A stretch of 64,000 nt of DNA from Tubiluchus corallicola. Taxonomy: Eukaryota > Priapulida > Priapulimorpha > Priapulimorphida > Tubiluchidae. Location of the stretch: contig JAQGDQ010000016.1 in NCBI GenBank assembly GCA_030141605.1, positions 384,282 to 448,281 on the forward strand, read 5' to 3'. How positions within the stretch are numbered: position 1 is the first letter of the stretch; every line of letters starts with the position of its first letter. The position numbers and the translations under genes were made by a program. The notes below the pieces were generated by a model that saw nothing but the letters and a program-made list of their open reading frames with translations, was not told where the DNA came from and did no database searches. Positions 37,310 through 48,842 of the stretch are shown one piece after another.

Positions 37310-37945
37310 CTATGTTATGTACTACTACAATGTTATGATCATATCATTGAAAATGAGTCCTACTGAATGACTATTTATTTTAAATACTAATCATTACACG
37401 TTTCATTAAATAACTGATATAACTAACAGGAAGATTTAACAATATTTGTTTTATTAGTAATTGTTTTGTTTGTATAATTATAGCGTCATTATATTTCATA
37501 ATTGAAATTGTATGTATGTCTTGTATGCATTTCTGACACTAATCTGTCTATATCTATCCATCATAACAGTAGTATTTATCGAGTTACGACAGCTCCCGAG
37601 GTGTCGTGCGGCTACCACAAAATTTTGTTTAATGAATCCCGTCTTAAATGGCCAAGTGCGCGCAAAGTTAGGCCAAAAGCTAGGTTTACTTGAATTCCGC
37701 CAAACTTTCTTAGTAGCGCGGGAGCTAGTCGCGACTTGTGTGCGACTAAGGAGGTAAGACGTCTATACATGAATTCGATTCAAATATTTCCGCGCGCCTG
37801 AACTACACTTAAGACAACGAAATTGTCGTAAGCGCAGTGCATGAATCCGGGACCAGATGCTGAAACAGACACCCACCAGCCCGTCAGCCCACTGAACTGA
37901 CCAGCCATTGCATAGAGACGGTTTTATACTTTGTATTCATCATCA
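37310..37945. other. Spacer with a CpG-richer segment, unrecognised
   Basis: 37310-37500 is probably the LINE 3' flank. 37590-37870 is richer in CpG (GTGCGCGCAAAG, GTAGCGCGGGAG, TTTCCGCGCGCC). It has TGAATCC-type strings at both sides, which suggests another small repeat, but no clean inverted ends were found. Confidence 0.35.
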
Positions 37946-37949
37946 CTAT

Positions 37950-38105
37950 GTAATGGCTTCGTAAGGACGAGACCACCACATTGTGGAGGGGGGTCGTAAG
38001 TAAATGGCGTTTCACCTCCTAACAATATTGTATTAAAGATTTTCCATGTAATGAGCTTCTAGTACGCTATTTGACCAGTTACTGTTATAATACAATATGG
38101 TAAAA
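37950..38105 (+). repeat. Dispersed repeat, copy 1 (matches 42418-42560)
   Basis: Shares CTAACAATATTGTATTAAA, CTTCTAGTACGCTAT and GACCAGTTACTGTTATA with the other copy in the same order and spacing, together with the preceding ACGAGACCACCACATTGTGGAGG-like part. Its nature is unknown; it contains no coding frame. Confidence 0.7.
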
Positions 38106-38129
38106 TATCATCGATTTGGGTGTGTCTAA

Positions 38130-38890
38130 TGAAATTCTAAATTAAAAATGACACTTTTTTAAAATTTGTCTGGAATGAAAACTTCCGTACTACAGATCTT
38201 GGGGAAGTTCCTGAAAATATGTTAAAGTATACTAAACGTCAAATTAAGGATTATGTTTCTTGTACAGGTCAAATAAATATAGGCATGTTATGCACTTGGA
38301 GGAGAAAATGTTGAAATGCAGAATATAAAATGTAAACCATTGATCTTGCCGCTTGGAAATAATGAAAGGAAAATAGAATCCATTGCCATGTCTTTTTTAA
38401 CTGGCCAGGGGAATTTTAACAGCTTTTTGTTTAGACTTAATATGTGTGATACTAGTTTATGTCCATGTGGAGAAGAAGAGCAAACTCCTCAGCACATTTT
38501 ATTCAGATGCAATAAAGTAGACAAAAAGAATGCGTTTCATAGAAATAGCTGATGCCAATTATACACGTAATATTATGCTTCAATCTGATAAGAATTTAAT
38601 AATGGCTGTTACTAACCTGATCAGAGATAGTTTTATACTAAATAATTGTTAATTTAGACCCGCTCGAGAATACAAAAATAAATTATGTATGTGTATAAAG
38701 TTAATTCTTGTGTATAATATTTGTGAATCATTTGAAATTAAATCTAATTTAAGTATAATATGCTATTCGTTGTACATAGTGTGAAACTGGAAATATTTAA
38801 AAGATTTGTTATATGAAAATGTAAATTGTTGATCTGAGCCTGCAAAAAGAGGCACCTTTTTGTATATAAGTTCATTTCTTGAATAAAGAC

Positions 38891-38924
<34 letters not shown>
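38130..38924 (+). pseudogene. 3' end of a second LINE family with (TTA)n tail
   Basis: The frame at 38316-38552 reads MSFLTGQGNFNSFLF, then CPCGEEEQTPQHILFRC. This is the Cys-Cys-His-Cys C-terminal tail of I/Jockey-type non-LTR elements. Upstream 38130-38310 has a diverged coding-like stretch. The tail continues through a 3' UTR (CTGAGCCTGCAAAAAGAGGC) to TTGAATAAAGAC and a (TTA)n tail at 38891-38924. A frameshift follows the Cys-His block. It differs in sequence and tail type from the 35.8-37.3 kb element, so it is a separate family. Confidence 0.82.
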
Positions 38925-38929
38925 CTAAT

Positions 38930-39945
38930 GCGCGCTCATACTTTATCAGTAAAAAACAGCAAGCTTTGATGAGTGTTTAACAGGTTGAATGGCTTATCTC
39001 TTTTTCCAGCCAACATGAAAACTCAAAGACTTATCATCGTTATTTAACCTATATCCTTTCTCGGGCTTTGAATCCCCGTAAAAACTTCCCTACAAAAACC
39101 TGTCAACTAAAGTTTGAATTTTTCGTTTTTTTCTTAGTGGAAACGCCAAACAGAAAATTCGTATTATTTCACAAGCTTTTTAACCCTACTATAACACGAT
39201 AAATTGTTGCCGTGGTCGTTTGCAATAGTCTCTAAAACTAGCAGTTGCGCATTAGACCAGACGGAAGTGCTTATCGATAGTAGGTGACTTTTGATGTTTG
39301 TTTAACCACCAGCGGATGACATTTATACGCAGTGGTGTGTCTTCAAAACCGCAGCAAACCTACTAAAACATTTGCCTGAACTACGTTTTAAGAGCGTAAT
39401 TTAACAAAGTACAATCAGCGGACAACGTGCTATTGTTAGCATTATGTTTATTCTAAGAACTGCCTGTCTGCTTGTTTTGCGTGTCTGATGTCTAGATTTT
39501 TACTTGGCAAAGCAAGATATGATGTCTCGTTATCGGAACACTGATGTCACACTGATACCTGACTCAGTTTTCAGACTAAACGAATAATATTCCAGTTTTA
39601 GTGATAATATGAACTGTTTCAGCATCAACCGAATATGAAAATTCTATCAACTATAAGCATTATCGATCAGCATTGTGCACTTATTTGCGCGTTAATTTTC
39701 GCAGCTAATAAAGTGCCCGCTTAAAGATCGCGCGGTTAATTTTGCACTTGTAAAGCTTGTAAGACTTGCAGCAGCACCAGGAGAATTTTCCACGATAGCG
39801 ACTGCACCCAACAATTGTGTGCACGTCTGCCCAGTTGTGTGCAATTGTGTGGCCAACAAACGTCTAATTGACGTTTTCTCTAGGCATACATTTAAGTACT
39901 ACGATATGGTAGTAAACCAATTCTAAGTTTGCATTTGGTACACAC
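38930..39945. other. Intergenic, nothing recognised
   Basis: Mixed-composition sequence without frames or repeats that I can name. Confidence 0.45.
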
Positions 39946-39949
39946 ATTG

Positions 39950-39961
39950 CACACACACGCA

Positions 39962-39993
<32 letters not shown>

Positions 39994-40022
39994 AACATAT
40001 ATATATATATATATATATATAT
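39950..40022. repeat. (CACG)n-(CA)n-(TA)n composite microsatellite
   Basis: CACACACGCACGCACGC leads into (AC)n and then (AT)n, with purine-pyrimidine alternation almost throughout. Confidence 0.95.
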
Positions 40023-40182
40023 GCTGTAGCGCAGGTGCTTGGCCGGCCCACTCTGCACAGCCTCTACCTTTATTCCAAACTATAGTATGGTTACCAAACT
40101 AGTGTTACATGTCACCACTAAAAGTACCAATAGTTCAAACCTAAGTCTTCTAAATTATTCTTTTACAAATATTTCGGTTCTT

Positions 40183-40310
40183 ATTGGCTAAATCTTCACA
40201 CCTTTTTGCTTCCAACCAATCAGATTTCATTTTGGTTGACAGTGCTCAGGTTGACATGTACACTAGTTTGAGGAAGGTTATAAAAGGAGGGTGAAAACCA
40301 GCTGTACTTT
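40183..40310 (+). promoter_or_regulatory. Candidate Pol II promoter: CCAAT boxes and strong TATA box
   Basis: ATTGG at 40183, CCAAT at 40216 and TATAAAAGG at 40279-40287 are spaced as in a core promoter. Initiation would be expected near 40305-40315. The downstream DNA to about 40560 has no convincing coding frame and ends near a (TTA)n run, so this may be the promoter of a retroelement (LTR) or a noncoding transcript rather than of a gene. Confidence 0.35.
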
Positions 40311-40558
40311 GGAGCCACAGTGATAATCGGGTTGTACAGTGTTGGTGGTTCTTGTGCTTGTGTTTCTTCCATCAGACTTAGAGCTCTCCTATTATCTGCT
40401 ATATGGCAAGTTAGGTATCAGTCTCTCCACTTTATTTCTTTGTTCTGTTTTTCTTTAATTTGTTTAAAATCTTGTCACAGTTACTTTAGGCCCTGTAATA
40501 TTTAAATCTCTTTCCACTTAAATAGGCAACATTATTTAATGCAGCTTTGTTTAATTGT

Positions 40559-40680
40559 GGTTATTATTATTATTATTATTATTATGTGGAAACCATTATT
40601 AGGCTGCTCCGCCTCCGTACCTGCAGGCCCGAACCACCACCAGCAGTTCAATATATATATATATATATATGTATGTATAT
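40559..40680. repeat. (TTA)n and (TA)n microsatellites flanking a short GC-rich segment
   Basis: (TTA)n at 40559-40585 and (TA)n at 40652-40672 enclose a GC-rich 60 bp (GCTCCGCCTCCG, CAGGCCCGAACC). That segment may be a small insertion but is otherwise unexplained. Confidence 0.8.
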
Positions 40681-40813
40681 AATTATAATTAATTATGATG
40701 GTACTATACCAGGTTGGGATGTTGAGTAAAAGTAATGTATAATAGTTTTGGTCAATACTTTGGAACAATTTGTAACATCTGATTTTTCTCCGTCACTATC
40801 GCTCTTGTTCCAC

Positions 40814-41048
40814 TTACACAGGAGACCCACAATTATCTGTAGTACACTCTTCAATTACCCTATAAGTCTTTTCTGTGTTTGGTCCTAAATGATCACGACT
40901 TAAAAATATATTTTTACTAATTATCACACTTTTATTACAAAATCTTTCAAAATTTTTTTGCATATATTGAAACAAACCTAACTTCTCAGAAGGCTTGTTT
41001 TTTCCTGAAGATTTTAAGCATAGGCTTACACACAAAAGTTCCTGCGGC
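40814..41048 (-). CDS. Unrecognised possible exon (doubtful)
   Basis: The minus strand is open for about 76 codons between an acceptor-like GCCGCAG (near 41049) and a consensus donor GTAAGT at about 40813-40818. The translation includes KLGLFQYMQKNFERF and TYRVIEECTTDNCGS and matches no family I know. The donor-side ~60 bp recurs at about 42600-42665 with drift, so the segment may be part of a repeat. Treat as hypothetical. Confidence 0.18.
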
Positions 41049-41049
41049 T

Positions 41050-41705
41050 AGATTAATTCGGTTAGGCAGGACAAGTGATGTCTTGTCTTGGGTGTAAACA
41101 AAATTTAAAACTTAATTATAATTATAAATTATAAAGAAAGCAAAACGTATTACGTAACTCTGTAATTCGTGCTCTTGATTTATACTAAAGCAAATAGTAG
41201 TTGCACTGAATGTCTTAATAAGGCCTTAAAATATACTGAGCAAATGCCTTTGTCAATCGCTAGTATGATCATTGGTTGTCCACACCGTGCCTGCCGCCAA
41301 ATCTGTGAAATTTCAGAAATGCAGTCTGGGCTTAAAACTACGAAGAACGTGATTTAAGACAGCTTATCGTTGAAGTGCCAGAAACTGTATTAGAGTTTAT
41401 CTCAAGATTCTCTTGTATATTCAGGAAGCGTATAAATTGAGTTTACTAGCGAGCCTTACCGCTCTTTATCGTCCGGATTAAGTTGCTTTTCTCGCTTTTC
41501 CTGAATTGACTAGAGTTACTAAATGGCTGTGGAATACCAATTTGTCTTTCGGCTTATTGTAATGATAGGTGCCAAGCAGCGAAGATATTGCGTTTTTAGA
41601 AGAAAAGTTAGGTTTATTTTCATGCACGGGGGAAAATCTTCTCGATTGTAATTGTGTATGCTCCTTTAAAAAATAATGACCAGGAGGCCAGTAGAAAACA
41701 CTAAA
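41050..41705. other. Intergenic, nothing recognised
   Basis: A 62-codon plus-strand frame at 41169-41357 has several Cys residues but no recognisable pattern. Nothing else is seen. Confidence 0.4.
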
Positions 41706-41711
41706 TTACAA

Positions 41712-42425
41712 AATAAAATGCTCAATAAAACCAAACACCACAATCATGCAGCAATAACGATAGCAGCATTGGCAACTCAACGGTAACTTAACAGCAACAG
41801 CAGCAGCAGCAACAACAACAGCAACAGCAGTAACATTAGCTACAATAACAACATTAGCAACAGCAATGAAAAAAGCAGCAACAGCAGGAACAACAAGGGC
41901 GACGACAGCGGTGATAACGGCAAGGGCAACAGCAAAACACCAACGGCAACGGCAGCAGCAGAAGCAGCAACAGCAACAGCAACAGCAGCAACAACACACA
42001 ACACAGCAACAGCAATAACAGCAACAGCAACAACAACAACAACAACAACAACGCACACGCACACACACGCACGCACGCACACACACACACCCGCACACAC
42101 ACGCACGCACGCACACACACACACACACCCGCACACACAACACAATTTTAAAGAACAAGTAGAAACCATCATTCCTCATTTCGCAATATTTGACTACATA
42201 GGGCGATTCCAAAGAAGCGACCTTGGTAGGTTTTAGCGACCTTGACATTCTTGAAATTATTTGAACGTACTGTGTTGGCTCCTCCTGCTATCAGGTTAGC
42301 GGGGCGAGAAAGCACTCGTCAGCAAAGGGATTTCGAAAGTTCTAATAATTAGGAAACTTGATTGGTTATTTGATTATGATACACTGGCAATTATATACTG
42401 CATAGTTGAACAGCTATGCAACAGC
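41712..42425. repeat. Duplicated block, copy A, with CAG/CAA and CACG arrays
   Basis: The order is AAATAAAATGCTCA, then a degenerate CAG/CAA/ACA array (about 41790-42052), then (CA)n/(CACG)n (42053-42137), then a ~280-bp unique tail starting TTTTAAAGAACAAG with TTGAACGTACTGTGTTGGC and ATCAGGTTAGCGGGGCG. All parts recur in copy B (42818-43815). Long minus-strand frames (poly-Cys, poly-Leu, poly-Val) come from the repeats. Confidence 0.85.
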
Positions 42426-42560
42426 TTGGTTCGGACAAGACCACAATGTAGAGGCGGGCATTTCGGCCCTCTAACAATATTGTATTAAAATTGGTCCTTG
42501 TAACGCGCTTCTAGTACGCTATCTCGACCAGTTACTGTTATACAGTATCGTCGAATCTCT
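42418..42560 (+). repeat. Dispersed repeat, copy 2 (matches 37950-38105)
   Basis: Carries CTAACAATATTGTATTAAA, GCTTCTAGTACGCTAT and GACCAGTTACTGTTATA in the same order as copy 1. It sits between the two duplicated blocks. A further ~90 bp (42597-42690) resembles 40805-40900. Confidence 0.7.
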
Positions 42561-42817
42561 TCGATACGGATGTGAGTGCACGTCAGGTCTAATGTGCACT
42601 CATACACAAGACACCACTATTATTTATAGCATACTCTTCAATTAGCCCAAGTCTTTTCTGTGTTTTGTCCTTATTAATAATAACGTACATAATATAACTA
42701 GGGACTGCATATTGATTATGATAACAAGCTGTCTTTGGCGGATCAAATCATTATTAAAAGCATTTTAATCCCTTGCCAAAATGTAAAAATGTCATTAATA
42801 AATTTAAAAATGCCATG

Positions 42818-42905
42818 AAATAAAATGTTCAGCAAAAACAAAAACAACAATGATGACAATGTTACTAACAACGGCATCAACAACTAAACGGTAACTCAAC
42901 GGCAA

Positions 42906-42943
<38 letters not shown>

Positions 42944-42944
42944 A

Positions 42945-42975
<31 letters not shown>

Positions 42976-43455
42976 AGCAGCAGCAGCAACAACAACAACC
43001 AACAACATGTAATCAATTATTTCAATTATTTTTCAATTATAGTCCTTTGCAATACTGTATTTTTTCGCGTGATCTCTTTTCCTGGATTGCCGCTTTTCTG
43101 CTTTTTCGTAAGACCTTAGCACCATCTTTCAACGAGTTTCCGAACTATTAGTATACTGTGACGAATTAAAAGAAGCCATTCCCTTACGACTAATACTGTT
43201 CTGCCATCTGTGTCACCAGAAGCATACTAACAGCAAACGAACTTTTAAGAGGTGCGTTACGTTACCGATCAATAAATTTCTTATAAGCAGCAAATTTTTA
43301 TTGAATTTCTCGTTTAAACGTCACATACAGGTAGTTTTGTTTTTATGTCTTTGTCTGCCGCTCGTTTTTTATTTTTTCATATTTTCGTTTTTTTTAACTT
43401 TGTTGATTACACACGCACGCACGCACGCACACTCACGCACGCACATGCGCACTCA

Positions 43456-43547
<92 letters not shown>

Positions 43548-43815
43548 ATTTTAAAGAACAAGAAGAAGCAATCACTTCGCAATTCGCAATCTTTGGTTCC
43601 ATAGAGCGATTCTGAAGAAGCGACTTTGGAAGGTGTTAGCGACCTTGAAATTTTTAAAAATTTTTGAACGTACTGTGTTGGCTTTTGCTATCAGGTTAGC
43701 GGGGCGGGAAAGTATTCGTTAGCAAAAAGGGATTGCAAAAGTTCTAATAATTGGAAAACTTGGCTTATTAGGTTATGATGCACGCGCAAGTATATACTGT
43801 ATAGTTGAACAGGTA
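42818..43815. repeat. Duplicated block, copy B, with CAG/CAA and (CA)n arrays
   Basis: Starts AAATAAAATGTTCA with a CAG/CAA array (42897-43003). An extra ~410 bp absent from copy A follows. Then come a long (CA)n (about 43413-43545) and the TTTTAAAGAACAAG tail, ending in TATACTGTATAGTTGAACAG. Identity to copy A in the tails looks roughly 80% by eye. No gene is involved. Confidence 0.85.
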
Positions 43816-43819
43816 ATGT

Positions 43820-46180
43820 CGATTGTGTGTCAGCGTCCAAAGTATTCTGCCTAATATGCAAAAAACCACTGATCTCGCTGAGATAATTTCAAACTAACAT
43901 AATTGGGAAAACGTAAATACACGATTCTTCTGGGTATATTTATAAAAAACGGCCTTTTCAAAAAAGTCGTGTTTAGAAAATCAGGCCAACCATTATTGAC
44001 ACATTTCTCATTTTGTTTTTTCACACCAGCGATGCTTGGTATGACTTGAACTCGTGTCTACATCACACAAACAGTTGTATGATACAGTTGTGTATAAACT
44101 TATTGCTAGTAAGCCTGAAGATCAGTCGTGACCCTGTGACTGTCCAATAAATCACATTAGTTTCACTTTAATCCCATATCTTATGAATAATGAAACCATT
44201 ATAAGCATTTACGTAGTAATAAAGCTGTACTACGTCAATCAGTTACGCAATTATACGTAAATTTGGGTGTCTATGTTACTCTATCGCAATTTAGAACATA
44301 TGACTGATAGCATAAGTATTTCTGTAATTCACCCATAATGAAATTCAGCTATGCCCTAAATGGCCCTAAATGGTGGCCAATCCTGTAACACGATGAACAC
44401 CATCCTTTGCCGTTGCCGTTCAGTTAGGGACAGAAGTCACGGGCAGAATATAAACAAGCATTTTACAATCTAAATTAGCTATAACACTGTACTCAGTTCG
44501 GAAAGAGACTGGTTAGAAAAAGAGAGAAATATGTTTGGCATATCTCAAACGGGAACTCATTATTAACCTTCTCTTTTACAATTTAAACCAACTTCCTCCT
44601 GCTCTTTTTTAGACGGTTTTGTCTTTTGTGTGTAGTCACATATTCTGTATAATCCTACATTTATTGATCCAAAATATATAAATAGATGGATAAACAAATA
44701 AATAAATAAATAAAAGTATCACGAGATAAACTTCAGTAGCTTCTCTTCCTCTTTCTTTGTCTTAGTGCTTCATTTTGATACGACTGTTCTAGTTCGAGAC
44801 TTTACCTTATCTACTATGAGCAAGTTCTTTTTATTACTTTTTATTACTTAAGATTTTGTTTTTTATTTTTGCAATTTTTATTACTAAAGTTTAATTAAAC
44901 TCACATGACATCAACACCACACACAAACAACAAAAACAGACAAACAACTGCAAATCATACAATCTGCTACGACACACACATATAAAATTACCACCAAAGG
45001 AAAAGGTGAGACACCGGGAAAGATTCAGATGCCGGCCCTATCTTCAAACTCCTTCGGCGGGGACCCAGTCGCACTGACTGCCCAACCTTAGATGTTAAAG
45101 TGATAACTATAGACATAACATATAATACAAAGCACACACAGAACATCAACGTAAACGTAAGGAAGTTGCTTACGTTAACAGGTTGCTTATTAAAATAGTT
45201 TTTAATTGCGTGGTTCCTACAATGCTGAAGCAATATTGTTTGTTCTACTTCTGGCTCATTGGGGAAATTGATTTATTAAATTGTATAACATTTTATAAAT
45301 ATGATTCTTACTTCGCTACAAGTTTAATTTAATGATTACGATGGCAAATTATATTGGCAAGACTTTCGTTATTTCAAAACTTGTATAGCTGAACATTTGT
45401 ATGAATTACCATTACATACTTATTGATGAACAATGATATATCTGTGGCAGTTTTAGTGTTTATCTGTTCAGTTAGACTGAGATTATCCAGTTAAGTATAC
45501 GTCTAAATTTTAGTTGCGCAGAATATTATTTTCAAATGTCGGACACCATTAATTAACATTTGCTGCGACCAATTCTCGCCATTGTATCTATTTTATTTAT
45601 TTACTTTATTTTTACAGGAAACCTTTTAAGTTAAAAAGGAGTTTGTTTGCAAACAGGTCCTATCCTACATCCTATAATTAAGACAGTCAAATACGCAGAG
45701 CCCTCAGCAGAAGAGCATAATTATCCAGATGAGATCGACATACTTTGAGACTAGTTACAGCAAAGATGTATTTTCTACATCGACACTTAAAATTTCTGTG
45801 AAAAAGCTGCTGCCATCATATAAAGCATCCGGTTAATCGAGGTTAGAATTCAATACAGACGGAACTGGAGGGTTAATTTATAATGGAAGAAACGTTAACG
45901 TGTCTGACTAACAATGTGCGTGGGTTTAAAACTTTAAATAAATATCTAAATTCAGATGTAGACGTAGTCGAACGATATGAAAAACCAAAGGCTAGGGTCA
46001 TATGGTGCGGCTTTAAGTTAAACAACGTACCCCTGGTACATGAAGATTAGTTTAAAATAATTTACTAATTGTTGTTATCTGAAACCCTTGCTAATGATCT
46101 TTCATCTGGCTGTCAACGCCATTTATAGTTTATACTTATTACACGCGGATCTTTAAAAAAGTAATCGCCAGTGGCGACAG
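43820..46180. other. Intergenic, nothing firm
   Basis: AT-rich. A GC-rich patch at about 45028-45090 (GCCGGCCCTATC, CTTCGGCGGGGACC) may be part of a SINE, but no box A/B pair was found. An AATA run lies at 44697-44714. Confidence 0.4.
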
Positions 46181-46183
46181 ATG

Positions 46184-46185
<2 letters not shown>

Positions 46186-46258
<73 letters not shown>

Positions 46259-46290
46259 GGAACTAATAATTCTATAGTCGTGGCACGCAC
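46186..46290. repeat. (GACA)n array inside a dispersed repeat
   Basis: About 18 GACA units end in GACGGAACTAATAATTCT and TCGTGGCA. A second, shorter copy at about 46480-46535 has GACAAACGGAAGTGATAATTCT and TCGAGGCA. The tetranucleotide array therefore belongs to a repeat unit rather than standing alone. Confidence 0.85.
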
Positions 46291-46539
46291 AGACCAACTG
46301 CAGAGGTAAGCATATTTTTATTATGTGATGTAATTCTTTGTTTTCTCAGATCTTTAAAAAGTTGTAAACATTCAAATCAGCACCGATTGTACCAAGAACT
46401 AATAGGCTCAGAGCGTGAACGACGTCATGCCTCTGTGCGAGGCACCAACTTGTTACATTACTGCGGGACCGAGAAAAAGTTGAGACTGACTGACGGACAG
46501 ACAAACGGAAGTGATAATTCTTCGTCGAGGCAACTAACA

Positions 46540-48620
46540 TAATGGTACAAACATACAAGAAGTCGAGAGCAATAAATCTGATTAAATAACTAAATTTAAC
46601 ACATAAATGATAAATAATAAAATACAATTTCAATGCATTTACAAATACAATAATAATTTGTGTTTGTAATTGCATTTGTAAATACAATAATAATTGTATT
46701 TGTAATTGTAATTTGTATTAGTTAACCTAATAATAAAATTCATTAATAAGGACTGATGTGTAGACGTAACAGTTTAATTTAAAGGATTTAACAGTATTTC
46801 GAGTGCGCAATTTTATTTTCGGTTGCATAAATTCTTTATAAGTGCATTAAGTGCGCAAAGCTTTAACATCAGTATCATTATATAGTACTATTCTGAAATC
46901 TAGACGGATAATGATAATTATTATTTTCGCTCACATCTGGGAAAGCTAAGAGCATAGGACTGCTTTTCATTTGAGTCTAACGAGTTCGCTGTCATACGAA
47001 AATGGAACTCTCATCATTACAGGGGCTACAGCAGCTGTAAAGACAGTGACAACGTTGAGAATAGACATAATATTTTTGAAAAAAATGAATTGTAATAGAT
47101 TTTAAAACAGATTATAATGACGATAGCTGATGATTATTGAGAATGTTGTTGCTATTCTCTCTGTTCGAATTATAGGTGTCAAAATTTTGTAGCGGGGCGA
47201 TGCAATTACATTTATAAATCTTACAACAATCATTTAATTAATTTGTTTTAATAACATGTACATTGCCTTTTTTGTGTCTGTGAAAATATCAGTCAATATC
47301 TGTAATAATTCGCGGAAAGCTCTTATAAGGAACAGTTTGATGCGCACTGATTTGGCTTCAAATGTGGAACAAAACTCTTATTACAATGCTGGAAGTCACA
47401 TTGCAATCACCAAGAGTATGATTAACTGTAATAAGAGAGGCGTGCCGAAGAGGAGGCAAATTATTGCAGGAAGTTAAAAGGGGTGCTCGCTGTACAGTGT
47501 ACCTCTGTCTAATCATCAACCCACATAAGCCGCAAACACCTATACAATCAAGTGTAACATTCTTTTCCTACAAGCGTTATTTAAAAATGTTGGCGAATTT
47601 TCTGAAGTTTTTATGCCTTCATTTTTTGTTCTTCCTTCACCAACCGCCGCTATTCTGCAATAATTCTGTCTCTTTGTCGCTATGCAACAAAGGTTGCTGC
47701 ATAATTATCTCAGCCTCTTGTTCAATTTCCTTACTAATTTGGCAAACTGTAAAAGTATCATTTGGCGCTATGTTCCCTGTCGTGATGTTCCCTATCGGCA
47801 AAACAATCAAGAAATCAGAATAAATTTAATTATTTTTTGCGCGTTCTGCGTGCTAACCTGCTAGGTCTAGTTGATGACCGTCTATAAGATATGGAGAAAA
47901 ACAAACCACAGCGAGATTGTGTGCCTAATTAAGCAATAGAGCACATCTTAAGGCAATTATTTAAACCCTAGGAATCAATTTTCCCGATTTAGGGCATTCC
48001 TTTCCTGTTTCCGGCCTTAATTTGTGCTCGTATTGAAGAAGGGCAGAGAGAATCGTATCATTTCGCCGACATCATTGATTAAGCTGTAATCAAAATTATT
48101 TGGACCAAGTCAGCAAGCAGAAATCACAAAAAGGCCGAGTAAAACAGTTAAATTGCACATAAGCAGAAAAATAAAAAATCTCATATATATATAAAATAAA
48201 AGTGAAGAGATTAATTACTGGTGAGGAATGAAGATATGTTGTTAACCTAGTTTTAGTTTTTCGTTAACGTTTTCGTTAACTTTGTTCTATTCATCTCAGG
48301 CAAACCTCATTCAAACGACAATTTTGCTGAGCTGCAGATCGAATAATTGGGTTTGGCTTTTTAGGGAGAACCTTTGGGCAGGTTAGTAATTTGAACTTTT
48401 GATTGATTATAAATTAAGGACGGACTGGACTTCCTGTTTCTGGTCAACTCAAAAGCTCTGTACTTTTACATTTTTGTTGGATTTATAATTGCGAGTTAAA
48501 TAACTAAAATAGTTTATTTTTCAAGAGCTTATTTTTTGAATTGCTACGAATAGCTACAGACGTTATGAAACAACATAACACCCGAGATTACCTCTCCCAA
48601 AAGAGGTAATAATAATAACG
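46540..48620. other. Intergenic, nothing recognised
   Basis: AT-rich. Plus-strand frames at 47256-47477 and 47464-47823 have no domain and overlap each other. Confidence 0.4.
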
Positions 48621-48842
48621 ATGAGGGCGGTGGCTGTATTGACTGTGGAAAAAATGACATCAACGCCTAATTTCTGCTATAGTAAAGGCTGTGCTTGCTT
48701 GAAACCTTCACGTTGGTGGGCAACGCAATGCAGATCAAGTCGCATTTTAACTACTTTAACAATAATTATAACATTTTCCATTGTAATTTTTGCTGTATAT
48801 TCTGATCTTATTAAAGCAGATGCACCAGGACGATCAATTTAA
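48621..48842 (+). CDS. Hypothetical 73-aa single-pass membrane protein (doubtful)
   Basis: From ATG at 48621: a ~38-residue basic, Cys-containing N-terminus, then a hydrophobic segment (TTLTIIITFSIVIFAVYSDL, about residues 44-63) and a short tail. The layout recalls the first exon of a type II membrane protein, but a stop follows at 48840 with no good donor before it. No family is recognised; it may be chance. Confidence 0.15.
   Translation: MRAVAVLTVEKMTSTPNFCYSKGCACLKPSRWWATQCRSSRILTTLTIIITFSIVIFAVYSDLIKADAPGRSI

Noticed and set aside
41706-42248. 180-codon Cys-rich minus-strand frame
   Set aside because: Built entirely of CAG/CAA and CA arrays inside a duplicated repeat.
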